Below, one piece after another: positions 63,964 through 64,000 of a stretch of 64,000 nt of DNA. Source of the stretch: Candidatus Dadabacteria bacterium (GTDB taxonomy: Bacteria > Desulfobacterota_D > UBA1144 > Nemesobacterales > Nemesobacteraceae); assembly GCA_009840385.1 (NCBI GenBank), contig VXNX01000005.1, positions 62,001 through 126,000 on the forward strand. Reading direction: 5' to 3'. The notes under the pieces were generated by a model, which saw only the letters and a list, made by a program, of their open reading frames with translations, was not told the DNA's origin and made no database searches. A program made the position numbers and the translations under genes. Each line of letters starts with the position of its first letter. Position 1 is the stretch's first letter.

Positions 63964-64000
63964 ATGAACTCAATTGAAGAAATTATTGAGGACGTAAAAC
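63964..64000 (+). CDS. Start of a probable 3,4-dihydroxy-2-butanone-4-phosphate synthase (RibB/RibBA), truncated by window edge
   Basis: Only 12 residues are visible, MNSIEEIIEDVK, after GGAAGGA. The SIEEIIEDVK start closely resembles the first residues of RibB/RibBA (FDSIEEAIEDIR). Too little sequence for certainty. Confidence 0.4.
   Translation, partial: MNSIEEIIEDVK

Overview
The window looks like a chromosomal segment of an aerobic, Gram-negative bacterium. It encodes outer-membrane machinery (RlpA, BamD, an outer-membrane barrel protein, a TolC-family protein), a caa3-type cytochrome oxidase with haem A synthesis, and rod-shape genes (mreBCD-mrdA-rodA). Gene content and order do not fix the phylum. 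The mix (DUF4301, a short EF-Ts, a nucleotidyltransferase/CDP-alcohol transferase pair, two DksA paralogues, many promoters sitting directly on start codons) would fit an uncultivated lineage near the old Deltaproteobacteria, for example Dadabacteria, but that is a guess. Coding density is high and no gene-free stretch exceeds about 300 bases.

Layout. 1-5.9 kb: a partial aminotransferase, rlpA, the panBCD operon (pantothenate) and a cytidylyltransferase-like / CDP-alcohol phosphotransferase pair. 6-12.7 kb: a sodium-coupled amino-acid symporter with an overlapping 32-residue subunit gene, two DksA-family genes flanking mtnA and prmA, an NTF2-like lipoprotein, bamD and a metallo-beta-lactamase-fold hydrolase. 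12.9-17 kb: serS, then rpsB-tsf-pyrH-frr on the minus strand. 17.1-24.2 kb: lipid kinase, plsC, a large unrecognised protein, two oxidoreductases, a DUF4399 protein, tRNA-Ser(UGA), rsmI and a 55-residue zinc-ribbon gene. 24.3-30 kb: gshB-gatC-gatA, a haloacetate-dehalogenase-like hydrolase, endonuclease V, carA. 30-38.2 kb: an M3 oligopeptidase, then sco-ctaCDEF-ctaA-ctaB. 38.3-45 kb: mreB-mreC-mreD-mrdA-rodA and ygfZ. 45-49.4 kb: trxB, tRNA-Val, tRNA-Asp, a DUF4301 protein, manC, tRNA-Ser(GCU).

49.5-62.7 kb holds the accessory material. An orphan CzcC/TolC-type gene lies just after tRNA-Ser(GCU). After mnmA-mtaB, a lipoprotein, a YraQ/ArsP-type permease, tag and a diiron-type oxygenase comes tRNA-Arg(ACG), followed by an A+T-rich patch with a flavoprotein and a coupled two-helix membrane protein. 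Next is a zinc locus on the minus strand, in transcription order: small Cys/His secreted protein, His-rich outer-membrane protein, a znuA remnant, a second copy of the small secreted protein, a znuA whose signal peptide was copied from the outer-membrane protein, and znuB. No ABC ATPase is present. This locus records a partial tandem duplication that made a chimeric znuA and duplicated a promoter/operator resembling a Fur-family site. The window ends with trpS and the first codons of a probable ribB/ribBA.
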